Assembly: GCA_964563165.1 (NCBI GenBank)
Contig: CAZLWA010000052.1
Span: 1-64,000, forward strand
Length of the DNA: 64,000 nucleotides
DNA from: CAZLWA01 sp964563165
GTDB lineage: Bacteria > CLD3 > SB21
Reading direction: 5' to 3'
Below, piece after piece: positions 1-13,000 of this stretch. The position numbers and the translations under genes were made by a program. Position 1 is the stretch's first letter, and each line of letters opens with the position of its first letter. A model generated the notes under the pieces. The model was not told the origin of the DNA. It was given only the letters and a program-made list of their open reading frames with translations, and ran no database searches.

Positions 1-915
1 GAGATCGAGCGCGCGATCAACGGCGGCACGTTTAATTACATCACCACCCTCAGCCCGAATAGCACGTTCTACAATGATAGCGGCCTGCGCGCCAAAACGA
101 ATTATGTTTATCGCGTGCGCGCGTATAATTTTGTCGACGACTCGCCATACAGTAATCAAGCCTCGGCGACAACGCTCGGCGGCAACGCCGCGCCGAATGC
201 GAATGTCAACATGGCACTCGGCAAAACGCTATCGGGTTCCACTACCGATGTGACTAAACCTGTCACCATGGCCAATGATACCAATGTCACGACTTATTGG
301 AGCACGACCACCAACGCTGCGAGTTGGTTACGTGTGGATTTGGGGCAGACGCTGCCGATTGGTCGAGCTGTGGTCAGATGGCAAGATACGTTTTATGCCA
401 AAACCTACGAGATTCAAGTTTCGAACGACGACTTAAATTGGACGACGGTGCATGCGGTTCTAGCCGGCGCGAGCGGCGCGCAGGATTTCACTTTCCCGCA
501 GGCTGCGGCGCGCTACGTGCGCCTCAATCTGCTAACGGCCAATAAGACCTTGTATCAGATTCAGGAATTTGAAATCTACACCGGCGCTTCGACTGCGATA
601 GCCAAACGCCGCGGCGAGACTGCCGAAGCGGCGGAGACCAATGTCGTGCCGCAAGAATATGTGTTGGAGCAGAATTATCCCAACCCGTTTAATCCGAGCA
701 CGCAGATTCGTTTCGGCTTGCCGAAAGACTCGCATGTGACGATCAAACTCTTTTCAATCACCGGCGCCGAAGTGCGCACGCTGGTTGACGCCGATTATTC
801 CGCCGGCACGCACGCAATCTCGTTCCACGCGCGCAGCCTGCCGAGCGGCACGTACTTTTACGTGATGCAGGCCGGCACGGTGCGGCAAGTGCGGCGGTTG
901 ACGTTGTTGAAGTAA
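1..915 (+). CDS. C-terminal part of a secreted FnIII/discoidin protein with T9SS sorting domain (5' truncated)
   Basis: The frame is open from base 1, so the gene starts outside the window; the 304 visible residues end at TAA 913-915. Residues 1-58 look like the end of a fibronectin type III domain (a YVYRVRAYN strand). Residues about 65-165 resemble a discoidin/F5-8 type C domain (WLRVDLGQ, YEIQVSNDD, ARYVRLN), often carbohydrate-binding. The last 80 residues are a T9SS type A sorting domain: QNYPNPFNPSTQIRF followed by the GTYFYV strand. The protein is therefore probably exported by Sec, moved across the outer membrane by T9SS and anchored or released at the surface. The upstream catalytic or binding part is not visible. 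It is the only plus-strand gene in the window and converges with the giant gene. Its codons look more GC-rich than those of its neighbours. Confidence 0.85.
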   Translation, partial: EIERAINGGTFNYITTLSPNSTFYNDSGLRAKTNYVYRVRAYNFVDDSPYSNQASATTLGGNAAPNANVNMALGKTLSGSTTDVTKPVTMANDTNVTTYWSTTTNAASWLRVDLGQTLPIGRAVVRWQDTFYAKTYEIQVSNDDLNWTTVHAVLAGASGAQDFTFPQAAARYVRLNLLTANKTLYQIQEFEIYTGASTAIAKRRGETAEAAETNVVPQEYVLEQNYPNPFNPSTQIRFGLPKDSHVTIKLFSITGAEVRTLVDADYSAGTHAISFHARSLPSGTYFYVMQAGTVRQVRRLTLLK

Positions 916-974
916 TAGTCGTCCGAAGTCCGAGGTCCAATGTCCGAAGGCGTTCTCTCGATTAATGAAATAGC

Positions 975-1003
975 AAAGCCCCGCTTGTTGAAGGCGGGGC
1001 TTT
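975..1003 (+). terminator. Intrinsic terminator of the left-edge gene
   Basis: GCCCCGC (978-984) pairs with GCGGGGC (994-1000) around a 9-nt loop, extended by AAA/TTT and followed by TTTTGTTTT. It lies 60 bp after the plus-strand stop codon. It could also partly stop transcription of the convergent giant gene, although the minus-strand T run is short. Confidence 0.8.
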
Positions 1004-1020
1004 TGTTTTCTAAATGCGGA

Positions 1021-1042
1021 GTGTCAAACTTTAGTTTGACAC
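1021..1042. repeat. Perfect 10-bp inverted repeat between convergent genes
   Basis: GTGTCAAACT (1021-1030) and AGTTTGACAC (1033-1042) form a perfect hairpin with a 2-nt spacer, 33 bp past the stop of the giant gene. There is no U run, so it is either a 3' stabilising hairpin or a copy of a small dispersed palindrome. A second small inverted repeat (AAGCTGAAGCTT) lies beside it. Confidence 0.6.
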
Positions 1043-1074
1043 TGGCGGCAAGCTGAAGCTTACGGCGCCGTTTA

Positions 1075-4000
1075 CTATTTCAACAACTGCATCGCCTTGC
1101 TCACATTCGAAGTCGCCGTTTTGAGATGATAATAATAAGTGCCGCTCGCCAACTTCGAAGCCTCAAACACGACTGCATGTTCTCCGCTATCAACCGCGCC
1201 ATTGATTAATGTGGCAACTTCCCGCCCCAGTGCATCCAATATTTTTAGTACCACCTGTTCTCGTCGCGCCAGCGTAAAGCGAATCGTCGTCGCCGGATTG
1301 AAAGGATTCGGATAATTCTGCGCCAATTCCACGCTCTTTGGAAGAGACACATGATTTTCGTTATAGAACAAGGCGATCATACCGGTTTGCCGCATTTGCA
1401 TACTCACCGTCTGATTGCTGCCCTCACCGCCTGCGAAAACCCACTGTCCGTTTTCTTCGAGGTACGCTCCGATCTTCTTCTCGTCGAAGTCCGGGTACTG
1501 CCGGCGCAGCTGCGCGAGCGTGCGGTCATCATAGCTGATCTTCAGCGTCAGTTCTTTCTTCAATGCTGTGGTGCTGATGATCTCGATCGCCGCCCCGATC
1601 TGCGTCATAGAACCGTTCGTCAGATCCAAACGTGCGGTTGAATAATTCTCGCCCATCACTTTCCTCATCATCTTCATCAGCAGTTCCGGCGCTTGTTTAT
1701 TCCCGTTCACGCGGCCGAACAGCACATACCCGTTTTCATCCACCGTGCCTTTCGGAGCGGTGAGCGTAATCGTATGGTCGTTCGAGACGGCGGTCAACGC
1801 TGCGTTCTTGCTCAGCGCAGCCACGTCGAAGGTCCGGTTCGACACGGCGACGTTGCCTGCGGAATCAACGCCCGTCATGAGAATCGTCAATTGTCCGGTT
1901 GTGGACAACCTGTATGTTGAATAGTACAGATCGCTCTGACCGGCCACAATCGCCTGAGTTTGTGTGACGCTGTCGATTACGGTTAGCGATGCATCGCGGA
2001 GAATGAATGTTCCCGTCAGCGAATCCAGCAGTTTATCCGTATGTGTGAATACCGCTAAGTAATTCTTGAGAACACTGCTTCCCAGCACGCCGACATACAA
2101 ATTAGGAACTACGGCGTCAACATGGAAGTAGCCGGTATCACTGACGGTCGTACCGCCCTTTCCGTCATCCGCGGTCACACGCCAGTAATAACTGCCGATG
2201 CTGTCCAGCGGCACGGCCACGGCGTAGAATGTGTCGGGCACGGCCGCCGATAGGATCGGGGTCGTAAAGTCAGTCGTCAAACTGATCTCCAATTGATAAC
2301 TCAGCGTATCTCCGTCTATGTCGCCGGTTCCTTGCCATGACAAATTCGGAGTTTTCGAATTGGTCGTGCCATTTAATCCCGGTAATTTAACCGTGAACGC
2401 ATTCGGAGCCGTGTTTGTAAAGCCGGTTCCGTTCACTGCCACGATATACGGAGTCACCGCGGAATTATTTCCGACATAAAGCGTATCCAGTTTGACTCCC
2501 GTCGAGTTTGGACGGAATCGCATATTGAATTGCAGCGTGTCGCCGATATTTAATGTTACCGGCAGCGCTGTCGCATTCGCAACGCCGAATTGGCCGCTCA
2601 AACCGAATGCAAAGTTGTTGACAATTACCCGGCCCGTCGTTACGTACATTTTTGCAAGTACGAATACGCTATCGCCTACTCGCGCGGAGCCGAAATTCGC
2701 AGTAGCAATATCTGAAGTCAGCGCACCCGATTGTCCCGTTCCACCGACATCAACCAGGAGCGAATTCGTACCAAGGAACCGTATCGTGTCGCTCAGTGCG
2801 CCGAAGCTCACCGGTTTGAATTTCACGTTCACAAGCAGGGTGTCTCCGGGTCTCAGCGTATCCGGCAACGTCGCGGCTGAACTAAGCGTAAAGTGGATAC
2901 TGGAATCCAGAGCAAAGGTATTCACAATGGCCTGACCTGCGGAAGCAAATATCTTGAATTGCTGCTGGACGCTGTCGGTCACCAAAACATTTCCGAAATT
3001 GTGGGCTGCCGGTAATGACGCCAGGCCTCCTGCTACTCCGGTTCCGGAAAGATTGACCTTGAACGGATTCACGATGGAATTGTTGGCCAAATTCACTTTA
3101 TCGCTGTACGAGCCGAAAGCAGACGGCTTGAATTTGATATTGATCAACAGCGTATCTCCGGGCGTTGTTGTCAGCGTGTGCGGAAGTCCCGAAGTGGAGG
3201 TGATCGTAAAATCCGTTCCGAAATCCAGACCGGCAGTGGTCATGAGCACGCTGCTGACCGTTGCATAAACTTTAATTTGCTGTTGTGCGCTGTCGCCCAC
3301 GAGCACGTTCCCGAAATCAAGGTTGCCCGGAACCGAAGTTAACGTTCCGGTATTACCGATTCCATTCAGCGTGATGCGAAGTAAAGTTGAATTATTGAAA
3401 TTTCCTATCGTATCGCTGCGCGTCGCGAATACGGTAGGCTTGAATTTCAGCGTCACCGGCAGCGTATCTCCCGGGAACAGCGTATCCGGCAAAGCGCCAA
3501 CTGCGCTGAGGCTGAATTCGGTCCCGAAATCAAAACGCAGACTGTCCACGCGCACGGCGCCAACGGATGCGAACAGGTTCATGACTCTTAGCGTGCTGTC
3601 GCCTAAGGGCACCACTCCGAAATTAACGAGACCCGGAACTGCAGCCAGCGTCCCGACTCCACCCGTTCCGTTCATAACCACATTCAGAGGATTCACCGCG
3701 GAGTTGTTATTGAACCGGAGGGTGTCGTTCAAACTTCCGAACACACCCGGCTTGAACCGTAATTGAACGGTCAGCGTATCGCCGACATTCAGCGCCGCCG
3801 GCAGAGCCAGCGAAGGAACGAATACGAAATCGTTTCCAAAATCGAACGCGCCGCTATTGACGACCATGCCGTTCGCCGTACCGTATAATTTGAACGACTG
3901 CTGCGAACTGTCGCCGACCTGCGTTGCTCCAAACGTAAAGTTGTTACCGGATGCTAATATGAAGCCTGCGGTACCTGTCCCGGACATTGAGACTTTAAAC

Positions 4001-7000
4001 GGATTCACGCCCGAATTATTCGCGATCTGCAACGTGTCTTGCTTGAGCCCGAACGAAGTCGCACGGAATTTCAAATATACCCTCTGCGTGTCTCCGGCAG
4101 CCAGGAGGGACGGGCCAACCGTCGAATCGATGGCAAAGTCAGCTCCCGCAAACAAGCTTGAACCGGCTGTCTGCACGGAGCCGAGATTCGAAAATATTTT
4201 CACAAACGCCTGTGCGCTGTCGCCGTTCTGAACGTTGCCGAAGCTGAGGCTTGCAACACTTGCCGCCAAATTACCCGGCACACCCGATGCGGTCATGGCC
4301 ACTTTGAACGGTGAAACAGCCGACGAATTGGCGATGACAATGGTGTCGCTGAATGCGCCGAAATTATTCGCAATGAATTTAACATACAATCGCAGCGTGT
4401 CGATAGTTGTTAAGCTTGTTTTTGCGTTCGTGGAATCGATCTTGAATGTGGTGCCTGCAAACAAATTGACGCTTCCAATATTTACGAGGCCGCCGTTGAC
4501 AAATACTTTCACCGTTTGCTGCAGGCTGTCACCGACGAAAACACTGCCGTAGTTGACGCTGGCAGGAGCCGACGACAATACGGGCGAAGTGCCGGTCGCG
4601 TCATACGAAACCTTGAACGGCGTGACCGATGAATTATTCGTAAGCAGCAACGTGTCCGACTGACTAATGAATGCGCTTGGCTTATAGGTCACATAAGCTC
4701 TCAACGTATCGCCGGTATTCAGGATTGTCAGGCCAACGGTTGAGTCCAAACGGAAAGCGCCGCCGAATTGCAGGCTGCTGCCGGTCCATTGAACCGAGCC
4801 GGCGGTCGTATAGATCTTCACGACCTGCTGTGAACTGTCGCCCACGAATACATTTCCATAATTGATATTCGAGAAATTACTCGCCAAAGTTCCGACGCCG
4901 CCCGTGCCCGTCAAGTCAATACGGAACGGATCAACCGCGGAGTTATTATTGGCATTGACCGTATCCACGTGCGTTCCAAACGAGGTTGGTTTGAACTTCA
5001 CATCCACAAACAGCGTATCGCCCGGAGTGGCAGTCAAAGTGCGCGGTAAGCCGCCGGCAACGATCATGCTGTAATCCCCGCCCAGCTGCAAGGACGAACT
5101 GGTCACGGACACATCGCCTGCTGCGCTGAAAATTTTCAGCGTCTGCGTCAGACTGTCGCCTATCTGAACGGATCCGAAATTAACCGACGGCGCTAACGTT
5201 GCCAGAGTCGGCGGCAGGTAGGTAATGATCAGCTGCGGCCTCCGTGCATTATCCGGAGCGCCTTCTCTGGAGTAATAATTATTGTAGTAAGCGCCGGTCG
5301 CGTTGTTGATATTAAACGAGATCTTACCGTCGGCCATGCGCTGATTTTGTACCGAGTCACGCAATGCATTCGTAGTCGTTGAAAATGTATGATCGTAGAA
5401 TCCCGACATCCAGGCAAACCATGAACCTACCGGCGGACTTGTTATCGCGGGCCGCGTGTTCCACGTGATCGTACCTTCGTTCCAAATGTCATTCGCGACG
5501 AAATGGAGATAGTCGTTCGGATCGTAATTAAATGCAAATCCGTCGGAGTTGGATATCTGGAATGTCGTTGCCGTTACATCGGCACCCGTTGGAATCGGGC
5601 TCAGGTCAAACCGTAAATACCCATGAGACTCATTATTCTGGAAGATGAGGTTCGAGCCGTACACGTAGATTCTCGGATCCGATCCGTAATTCGTTGTCGG
5701 ATTGACCGCGCTCACGCGTGCATCCGCTTCAGGATAAACGAAGATCGTCACCGGTGCAACGGCCGGCACGACGCTGGTCCCGGTCAAAATTATTTGCAGC
5801 GGATTTACCAGCGAGTTGTTCGCGATCAGTATCGTATCCGATAAAGTCTGGACGATCAGCGGCTTGAATTTCACGTTGAATGTTAACGTATCGCCGAGTC
5901 CAAGAGTATCCGGGAGAGTTGCCGCAACATTGACTAAAAAGTGCGTCCCAAAGCTCACGGATGAACTGTTGACAATCACGGATCCGTTCGGAACGAACAC
6001 CTGCACCACTTGCGAAGCGCTGTCCCCGACCACCACGTTTCCAAAGTCGATGCTCGGATCGGATGACGCTAAAATGCCGGCTAATCCCGTTCCGTCTAAG
6101 GCAATTTTTAATATAGGCGTTACCGAATTATTCGTGATCTGCAGCGTATCCGTCTCTGCTCCAAATGCGTTGGCATGATACTTCAGATACACCAATGCGG
6201 TATCTCCGAACAGTAAGGTCGCATTTCCAACGGTCGAATCAATATCAAACGACGCGGTGGCTGTACTGTAGCCCGTGATCGTCACGGCTCCGCCATTTGA
6301 AAATACTTTTATCACCTGCTGCCCACTGCTGTCGTCGATCGCTATGCCTCCAAAATTCACACTCGCCGGTACGGTCGCTAAAGATCCTGCGGAACCCGTT
6401 CCATCCAGTGCCACCTTCAATACCGGTGTTGCCGAATTATTCGCGATCTGCAGTGTGTCCGTCTCGGCCCCGAATGCATTCGCATGATACTTCAGATACA
6501 CGCGCGCCGTATCCCCAAACAACAACGTTGCAATTCCCACGGTGGAATCAATATCAAAGGATGATGTCGCCACGCTGTAACCGGTAATGGTCACTCCGCC
6601 GCCATTGGAGAATACTTTGATAATTTGCTGAGAAGTACTGTCGCCCACTCCGACACTGCCGAAGTTCTGCGTTGCAGGTAATGTCGCCAATGTGCCCGCC
6701 GTGCCCGTTCCGCTTAACGGAACTTTCAACGTCGGTGTTGCAGAATTGTTGGTGACGCTTAACGTATCGTTCTCCGGTGCGAACACATTCGCATGATACT
6801 TCATATACACTTTGACCGTGTCACCTGTTAGGAGTGTCGTATTGCCCACTGTGGAATCAATATCGAACGATGCTGTTCCCGTACTGTAGCCTGTAATAGT
6901 CACTCCTCCGCCATTCGAGAATACCTTGACAATTTGCTGAACAGTACTGTCGCCCACTCCGACACTGCCGAAGTTCTGCGCCGCAGGTAATGTTGCCAAT

Positions 7001-10000
7001 GTGCCTGCCAGGCCTGTTCCGCTTAACGGAACTTTCAACGTGGGCACGGTAGAATTATTTGTAATGGCCAGAGTATCATTCTCTAATGCAAAAGCATTCG
7101 CATGGTATTTCACATACACGAGCGCCGTATCGCCGGAATTCAAAGTCGTGTTTCCGACGGTCGAGTCTATCTTGAATGAACTTGTCGCTGTGCTGAATCC
7201 GCTGGTTATTACCGTTCGCCCGTTCGTAAAGACCTTAATGATACTCTCTGATGAACTGTCGCCTACGCTGACATTGCCGAAATTCTGAGACACCGGCAGC
7301 GCCAGCAGCACGGGTGCTACAAAGAGTACCGAATCTTCCGCGGTCGCCGGACCGATCTGCAGTGCACTGTCCACGGCGGCGAGGCGATAGTAATTTTTCT
7401 TTCCTGCGATGGCCGTCAGATCCGTAAACGTTGTTCCCGGTACATTAACCCGGCCGATCGAATCCAATGGGCTCGGAATAAAACCTGAAATAGTATCACG
7501 ATAAACGATGTAATGGCTGAGATCAGTTTCCGTATTTGCGGCCCATGTTACTTTCACAGAATCCGGGGCAAAATTCGCCAATGTAAAACCCGTCGGCTTC
7601 AGAGGCGCCATGGCGCCGGAAGATATGAACGGGGCGCCGCCTGCGACGTTTAGATTGTTAGACAACGGCGTCGCATCAAACGCAGTAATACCGGCCGGCT
7701 CGTCCAAATGCCATGCCCCGATCAAATTGCTTTCATCGCCTCGGGCCGGCCGCACCATCGCTGTTGAAATCTGCGCCTGACTTCGCGCGCTATTCCAAAC
7801 GCGAAACTCATCTGTAGCGCCGTTGAAAACTTCCGTTGCGCCTTGATTGGCGCCTAATACCGTCTTACCTGAAGGAACAACATACGACGCTGCTATCGTA
7901 AACGAAAGCTGGCCGTTGCGATACACTTCATAATTGCCTCCATTGATCACGAGAGCCAAATGCTGCCACGTATTTACCGGTAATACAATGCCGGTATTGT
8001 TAATGGAGACCGATCCCGAAAGAATGCTCAGTTGATCGCCAGCCACATTGTCCAGAATCAGACCAAAGCCATTGAGTGAAGTGTGTCCATTGTAAAAAAT
8101 TACTTGATTACTTCCCGTTGGGCCGCTCCAATTGACCCAGGCTTCCATCGTGGCGTTGCCGACCCCCAGAAGGGTTGTCGGAAATTCCGCATACTGTGTG
8201 GAACCATTGAGACTGAGAGCATTTCCCGCCTCGACCACCGGCACCGCCGCATCTTCATTGGAATACGCGCCAATCTGACCCGCACTATCCTCGCCGGCCA
8301 CACGGAAGTAATAAATTTGTCCGTTTACGAGGCCCGTTGCTGTATAGGTTGTATCATTGGCATCGCCGTCCGCCGTTGTCGCTAAAAGCGCCGTCGGATT
8401 GGGGGTGACATCGCCGTATACATGATAACGGAAGAAATCTTCTTCCGTGTTCTTATTCCATTTGAGCTCAACCTGACCATTGCGCGCAATCGCGAATAGG
8501 CCTGATGGGCCAACAGGGGCCATCGCGCCGGAATTAGTAACAAACGCGACGCCGTTTTGGAGTGAACCGTTGTTACTGTACGATGTAGCATCCCCTGCAT
8601 TTAGATTCGACACCGGTTCATCCAAGTGATACATAGCGACCAGTCCCGGCTCATCACCGCGTAACGGTCTGACCATGGCCGAATTGATTTCCGACGCGGT
8701 GCGGGCCGTATGCCATATACGGACTTCATCCATCAATCCGTTGTACCAAGCAACATTGGCAGTCGGCCATCCGCCTAACCGGCCGATGTTGTTGCCCGAT
8801 GTGAGTTGTCTGACCAATGAGTCCGCAATACTTGCTTCTTCTGTGCCGTTTACATAGAGTTTGATAATGTTCCCCGAACGCGTGGCGGCTACATGATACC
8901 ATTTTCCGGGCACAAGTGCGGTCGTGCTTGTAGCTGCAAAGCCTGCGGTCGCTTGAGCCAGTCCCAGCTCAAGAGTAACGAAACCGGATGGATCCATCAA
9001 AAGGTTGAACCAGTTGCCGGGTCCGGCAAATTCATTCGTTCGGTTTGTAATGAAATAAGCAGCGTTGATCGACGCTGGATTCACCCATGCTTCGAGGGTA
9101 AAGTCGGACATGCCAAGATTAAAATCATTCATCTCGATATAACCGTCCACACCGTTGAAGCTCAAGGCATTCCCCGCTTCCACTACCGGCACCGCCGCGT
9201 CCTCATTAGAGAATCCGCTCTCCTGTTCGATCGCATTCACCGCGGCAACGCGGAAATAATAGATCTGGCCATTCGTCAGACCGCTGATTGTTTTTGATGT
9301 ATCGGTCGCTCCGCCGGTCGTGCTGTCCTGCAGCGTTGTGGGCAACGAAGTAATATCATAGTAAATCTGATATTTCGTTGTCAGCCCGTCGTTGTTGGCA
9401 TTCCACTTCAATTCCACCTGTCCGTTTCGCGCGATCGCAAAAAGACCGGTTGGCGCGGAAGGTGCAAAACTCGGAATAAAGGGCGCTGAGAAATTGGATG
9501 TGTTGCCCAGACTGTCCTGCATAGCTGTGAAGGCCATGCCTGCAAACAATGGAACTTTTTTCGACCACAAACCTCCTGCATCGGCAAGAGTTGTATCGAG
9601 GAAGAACTGTCCGTCATTCGTACTGTCCGCAAATATTTGAATAAGCGCATTCGGCGCTGCGTTGCCCATCACCGTTGAATCCGGCATAACCAGAGTAATT
9701 CGCGGCGGCTGCACGCCAAATTGCGCGCCCGCGTTGATGAAGAAATCTCCGGCGTTATGATGTATCTCATTACCATAAAAAGTGATGCTGTCCGTCGGAG
9801 CGTCCTGAATTACAAGAGGACTGCTGTTCATGTAAGCCATCGTATTGCCTACAAGGCTGTCACGTCGAGAATTTCCGGTAATATAGAAACCGCTCAGAGT
9901 TCCGGTTATCGGATTGCCGAGCGCATCAACGCCCATGAAATTTCCGGCAACCAGATTGTCTGTGGAATTATTGAGCGCAACCGTATAACCGATTCCTCCG

Positions 10001-13000
10001 GCGATCACATTACCTTGTCCGACTTGGTATCCGCCTATTTGATTATGAGGTCCGGAAACATTGACTCCCACAATGCTATAACCAACGCCTGTTGTTCCGG
10101 TCGAATCGGTTCCGATAACATTACCCATCACGGTATTGGAATCTGCAAGGAATTGGATATCTACACCCCAGTTATCATTACCGGAAATAAAATTGCGTCC
10201 ATTCAGAGTTCCGTTGCCGATTGTATTCCCGCTCGCATCGTCGATCTCGATACCGTTTCCGATATTGCCGAGATCAGATTGTCCGTCAGCCGATAAGCCG
10301 ACAAAATTTCCAAGAACCGTTATGTTTCGTGCTCCGTTTTCAATTCGCAATCCGGAAGTGGTATTGCCGGAGATCACGTTGCGGTCCACAATAGTAGTTC
10401 CGCCGATCATCGATCCGTAGGCAACGTTGGTCAAGGTAATACCCGCAAGGTTAGGCAGCGCAACAATACCCGTCGAGTCTGTTCCGATGAAGTTGCCCGA
10501 CACAACATGATTGTCCGTTCCTGCGATATAGACCCCTGCATTATCGTTTCCTGAAATAACGTTATTCAAGATCTTAGTATTGGATCCGTACACATACACG
10601 CCAAAAGCCGCATTGCCAAGATCTGCAGTACCGGTCACATCCGTTCCGATAAAGTTCCCGTTCGCAACATCCGGCCCAAACAGATATAACCCGTGCGCGC
10701 TGCTTGCTGAAATGATATTTCGACCCGCCGGGGTTCCGTCCCCGATGAAATTAGGTCCTGTCGTCAGATTGGTTCCAACACCGATCTGGTTGCCCAGACC
10801 CAAAGTACCGGATAAATCCGTTCCGATCTTGTTGCCTAATATATTATTTGAATCCGCGCCGTTATTCTGGATCCAGATACCTGCATTGGCATTTCCGGAT
10901 ATGACATTACCCTGACCCGGAGCACCGATCGTATTGTACCTTGATAACGAATCGATCGTCACACCGTTGTAGTTCGGTATGACGGCCGAAGCAGAGAAGT
11001 CCACTCCTATGCCATTGGAAGTAACGGTGTTGTAATTGCTTTCTACGATTCGAACCCCTGCGCCGTCCGCAGCGGAATGCCCTGAGATAACGTTTTGATT
11101 CACGATGATGCCGCCGTAGACATTAATGTACACACCGGTTCCCTGGGCAATACCGTAGGCAGCTGATCCCAAAGCATCGGTTCCGATCATATTCAACCGA
11201 ATAACCCACAACGCTCCCGCATTAATTCCCGCCAGGCCATTTCCTGCAATGTGGCTATTGATGACCGTATCGCGAACCGCATCGCCTTGTATACCGACTA
11301 AAGTGAAATCAATAAAATCTACATTATCGATCTTACTGTCATTTCCGCCTGCGCCTGCATTGTCAATAAAAATACCGCGCTGAGCAATGCCGCGTCCGAA
11401 AATATTAAAATTACGTAATTGACTGAACGGTGCGCGTAAACTGAACATTGCAAAACCGGTGTATCCGGGTATTGCACTGATCGTAACATTCGTTGCCTGA
11501 CCGTCGATGTCTAAGGTATCGGTAATGTTTGGCAAAGGACGCGTCACAAGTATCGTGTCATTCACAGGTAAACTGAAAGTAATAAGATTTCTACCTGTCA
11601 ACGAATTCGCAAATCCTATCGCGCGGCGCAGAGTACCGATCGTGCTATCGTCCAGCGTGTTGGTAACCACAAGAGGATCTATGGCTACGGCCGCAAAAGG
11701 CGCCGAGAAAGCCGATGTATTTTGAGAGCTATCCTGCAACGCGGTCAGGTTGACACCTGCGAATAGCGTCACTTTTTTGAACCAATTTCCTGACCCGTCC
11801 GCGGTGGCCGTATCAAGGAAAAACTGTCCTTCATCTGTCGTATCCGCGTAAATCTGTATCAGTGCAAAAGGTGATGATTTGCCGTGTACGGTCGAGTCGG
11901 GATCAATGGAAGTGATAAATGGCACACCAACACTCTGCTGAACGTTGGGCGTCTGCAAGTTAATGCCAAGACCGGTGTTATGATGGATCGAATTATGATG
12001 GATAATGTTGCTATCCGCACGCGCTCCAAACTCGTTGATCGCAATACCGTCAAGCCCATTGAAGGCAATCGTATTATACCGGATCGTATCATTGGAAACG
12101 CTTGTATAATCATCCTCCGCCAATCGTACTCCGAATCCGGCGTTACCTAACTGGCTGATGCCGTCCGCTTGCACACCAATATAATTGCCCTCTATTTTGT
12201 TCCGATCGGCGATGCCGACAGCAGAGCCGTTCGTGATCACAATACCCGACGAGGCATTACCGGAAATCACATTGCGGCCACCGGCCGTTGTATCGCCTAT
12301 TACATTGAAGCTCGCGTCGGTCAGCAGGATGCCGTTGTCCGTATTTGGAATCGCCGCATTACCAAGCGCATTGGTACCAATATAATTGCCCAGAATCTTG
12401 TTGCTGTCGGACGAAAAGACGTAGATGCCGTACTGGCTGTTTCCCGAGATAATGTTCCGTCCATTCGGCCGGCCATTTCCGATAAAGTTTTCCTCCGGAC
12501 CGGAATCTAAGAGGATTCCGCTTCCATTCGCGATCGCCGCGGTACCGGTCGCATCTACGCCGATATAGTTACCTACAATCTGGTTGCTGTCCGAATTATT
12601 TTGGAAGACAATGCCGTATTGCGCATTACCCGAAATAACATTACGGCCGGAAGCTATGGTATCGCCGATCGTATTGTACATCGCATTGCTCGCGATCTGG
12701 ATGCCATAGGTATTCGCAACGCCTGCCGCAGTTCCGTCGAGATTGGTACCGATCGTATTGCCGCGCACCTTACTGAAACGCGTGCCATTGACGATCACGC
12801 CGGCAACAGCAAAGCCCTGCAGATTGGTATATTGTAAGACGTTGTGATTTCCCGCGAGGGCAAATGACCAAAACGCCCCGCCGCCGTTTTGAAGAGTTAT
12901 GCTGGGAATAAAGTCACCGTCGATGTCTCCGTCAATGACGGTCGAGTCGCTGAAAAGATTGATGTGACTCAACAAGCTGATCGACTGCCCGGAAAGCGAA

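Noticed and set aside
9721..10296. A 191-codon plus-strand open frame opposite the giant gene, and many similar ones along 1.3-22 kb
   Set aside because: They mirror the repeated sequence of the giant gene in other frames, have low-complexity products and lack ribosome sites. The minus-strand frame explains the DNA fully.
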